Shown here: one piece after another, positions 62,249-64,000 of the stretch | Position numbering within the stretch: position 1 is the first letter of the stretch | Layout: the number at the start of each line of letters is the position of its first letter | Origin: Ectocarpus siliculosus | Taxonomy: Eukaryota > Sar > Phaeophyceae > Ectocarpales > Ectocarpaceae | Assembly (NCBI GenBank): GCA_000310025.1 | Contig: FN649731.1 | Span: 1,378,984 to 1,442,983 of the forward strand | DNA length: 64,000 bases | Reading direction: 5' to 3' | The notes under the pieces: model-generated | Seen by the model: only the letters and a program-made list of their open reading frames with translations | The model's database searches: none | Told to the model about the DNA's origin: nothing | Translations under genes and position numbers: made by a program

Positions 62249-64000
62249 ATGATATTCCGCGTGGTGGGCCTGTGCAAGCCATGCCTCAACCAGGCGTACC
62301 CCCTGCGGAAGCAGCTCCTGCTGAGTTTCCTTGCATTTGCCACGGTGAGGTCGTTGTTTCGACAGCAACAGACAGCAGCACTCCGTTTTTGCACTTTTAC
62401 CTGGAACCAGTACCCCGAAACACACGACTGACTGGTTGATTTGTTCAGAGGTCAGTGCGCCACACTGGATAGGTGCTATAATGCGGCACTTGGCACATGC
62501 ATCCCCACAGGGTAGACAAAAGTGGTATAGCAGTCGTGGTGGCCCCTGTTTTGCGATTCCCTGCTCTCTGTGTGCTGAAATAGTAGCAGGATGCCTACAT
62601 AGTGTTGCGCCCGTTCCCTGCTGTATGCTATACTCCTGTATGTCCTTTGTATTTTGCCTTCGGCCTCAGTGCTGTGCTTCTTTTTCATCTCCTCCCTGCC
62701 TACTCTGCCTTATTGGGTACTACCTTGATCTCCCCTTTTTGCTGTTGCTTTTGCTTTTATATAGATGGCTGTCTGCCCGTCTGCCGCCTCTTTGTTCTGT
62801 TACCAAGATTGAACCAAGGGGGTGTACCTCTTTCTCTGACCCGTGATGCTGACTCCTAGTCTCAGTTGTTACCTCGCATAGCGCGCAGAGGGAGCGGAGG
62901 ACTCCAGAGTATCTGTCGTTGGTTTCTATTGACTTGCGGACCCCTTGGGGCCAGTTTGTTTGAGCGTACCTTCTTAGGGTAAGTTAGCCTGTGACCACGG
63001 GAATCGACCGCGTCAAGTGTTGGATCAGTACGGACATATGAAGGTACTGGGTAGAGAGAGATCGGAACGGTTTTTAATGTGAAGACAACAACATTTATTA
63101 CTCCCATGCCCTGGTGCGTAGTGCCTGATGCTGGTACGGTACCCTTTGCTTTTTTTAGGCGGGTGTGGGAAGCGTCCTCCCTTTTCACTTTATATTTTCG
63201 CCTTTATTTCGAACCATCTCTATCATAGAGTCTGAGACAGATTAGCAATGAATTCATAGCGTCAGAAAGTACCTGCATGATTTTTGTTTTGTTTAATTTT
63301 GATCGGTTACCCAGGGCTCCTTTTCTCGACCGGTCGGTGCGGTAGCTGTTCTTTTCTTGCTATAATTTTGTCTTCCCTTTCCGAGTGGTTTGTACCCTGA
63401 GCCGCGTTCTCGACCAGTTCGCGGCCGCTAGGCCGTGCTTTGGCCGTGGGTGAGGGTTAGGGTAGATGTGGGGTGAGGAACCTAGCCTTGCTCGCGTGAG
63501 GAACCTAGCCTTGCAAAGTGCAACATCGGTTAGTCCTAAAGAATCACTAACAGAGTGTAAATAGACCTCACAACCCCCCCCACACAGAGAGGTCTACTTC
63601 CTGCTGTAGGTCCTTCGAGGTTGTTGCGGACCGGCAGCACCGCGTTGTCATGATGCGCGCGCGAAAGGTCGGCCGGCGCTCGGGGTTTGTTCCAGTGATG
63701 TGTAACGGTCAATTTCGAAAGCAAGCCGTGTCCCATGCCATGAGGCTGACCAGCATCATTCCACCTACAGCAAAAAGTTTTACTTAACTGTAGCTACCCC
63801 GTTGCATCTCCCGCAACCTTACAGGCAAGCCTGCTGCTGGCCCTAGCGGTTGTCATAGGCACGACGGCCTTCATCGGCGACAAGGCCAGGGTCGCGGCCC
63901 GTGTCAGCCTGGAGAACCAGATCAAGCGACACCTCACGAACGCCAGCGAGGAGGCCGCCACCACCATTGGAGCAAGGTTCCGGAAACTCCAGTACGGTGT
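62249..64000 (+). CDS. Gene F: N-terminal end of a membrane receptor, partial
   Basis: Exon 1 62249-62344 (ATG to a gtgagg donor) and exon 2 from 63825 (after cttacag) to the window edge join in phase 0. Together they give a short cytoplasmic tail (KPCLNQAYPLRKQ), one strong membrane helix split by the intron (LLLSFLAFAT then ASLLLALAVVIGTTAFI) and an outside helix (SLENQIKRHLTNASEE, then GARFRKLQ). The last part follows the pattern of the exon 1-2 region of gene C (VELEKQANLEKISEAK, HFGRVKETVLQL), so F is probably a distant member of the same receptor family. The Cache, TPR and vWA parts would lie to the right and are not visible. Confidence 0.5.
62955..63105 (-). repeat. Dispersed repeat, fragment, inverted
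   Basis: Reverse-complement fragment of the family at 49070 and 59845 (gaaggtactg, gtacggacat, gaccacgg and tgtgaagacaaca blocks), inside intron 1 of gene F. Confidence 0.5.

Overview
The window looks like nuclear DNA of an intron-rich stramenopile, most likely a brown alga of the Ectocarpus type. This is an inference from the GC-moderate, repeat-dense sequence, the many short exons joined by pyrimidine-rich GT-AG introns, and a receptor architecture built from eukaryotic parts. No database search was possible.

Layout. Four genes appear to belong to one receptor family. Gene A (206-5324, minus, running off the left edge) and gene B (13141-22990, minus) are close tandem copies about 16.4 kb apart and are similar even inside introns. 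Gene C (31672-44416, plus) is a more diverged copy in the opposite orientation and is complete. Gene F (62249 to the right edge, plus) shows only its first two exons and is a likely distant member. A protein kinase gene, E (52432-59753, plus), lies between C and F. Exon phases close exactly in B, C and E (1098, 1172 and 899 codons including stop), which strongly supports the models.

The receptors read, in order: a membrane anchor, an outside helical stretch, a double Cache sensor domain, a second membrane helix, a HAMP-like linker, TPR helices and a C-terminal von Willebrand A domain. The vWA is of the type otherwise known from alpha-kinases (DCTGS metal site and ADAPCHG motif), but no alpha-kinase domain follows in B or C. 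They look like small-molecule sensors whose cytoplasmic output is metal-dependent protein binding rather than phosphorylation. The nearby kinase could be a partner, but only proximity suggests it.

The rest is repeats: a LINE (5990-6867) and a second LINE tail (49950-50700, minus), a fossil LTR element (7195-9690), a tyrosine-recombinase element between direct repeats (23584-28110), a TA-flanked MITE (24674-24890), a TIR element with many AATCTTG motifs (25497-26570) with a relative in an intron of C, a long-armed foldback element (29143-29895), a tRNA-derived SINE-like family (four copies), several tandem duplications and two assembly gaps (33628-33871, 49615-49714).
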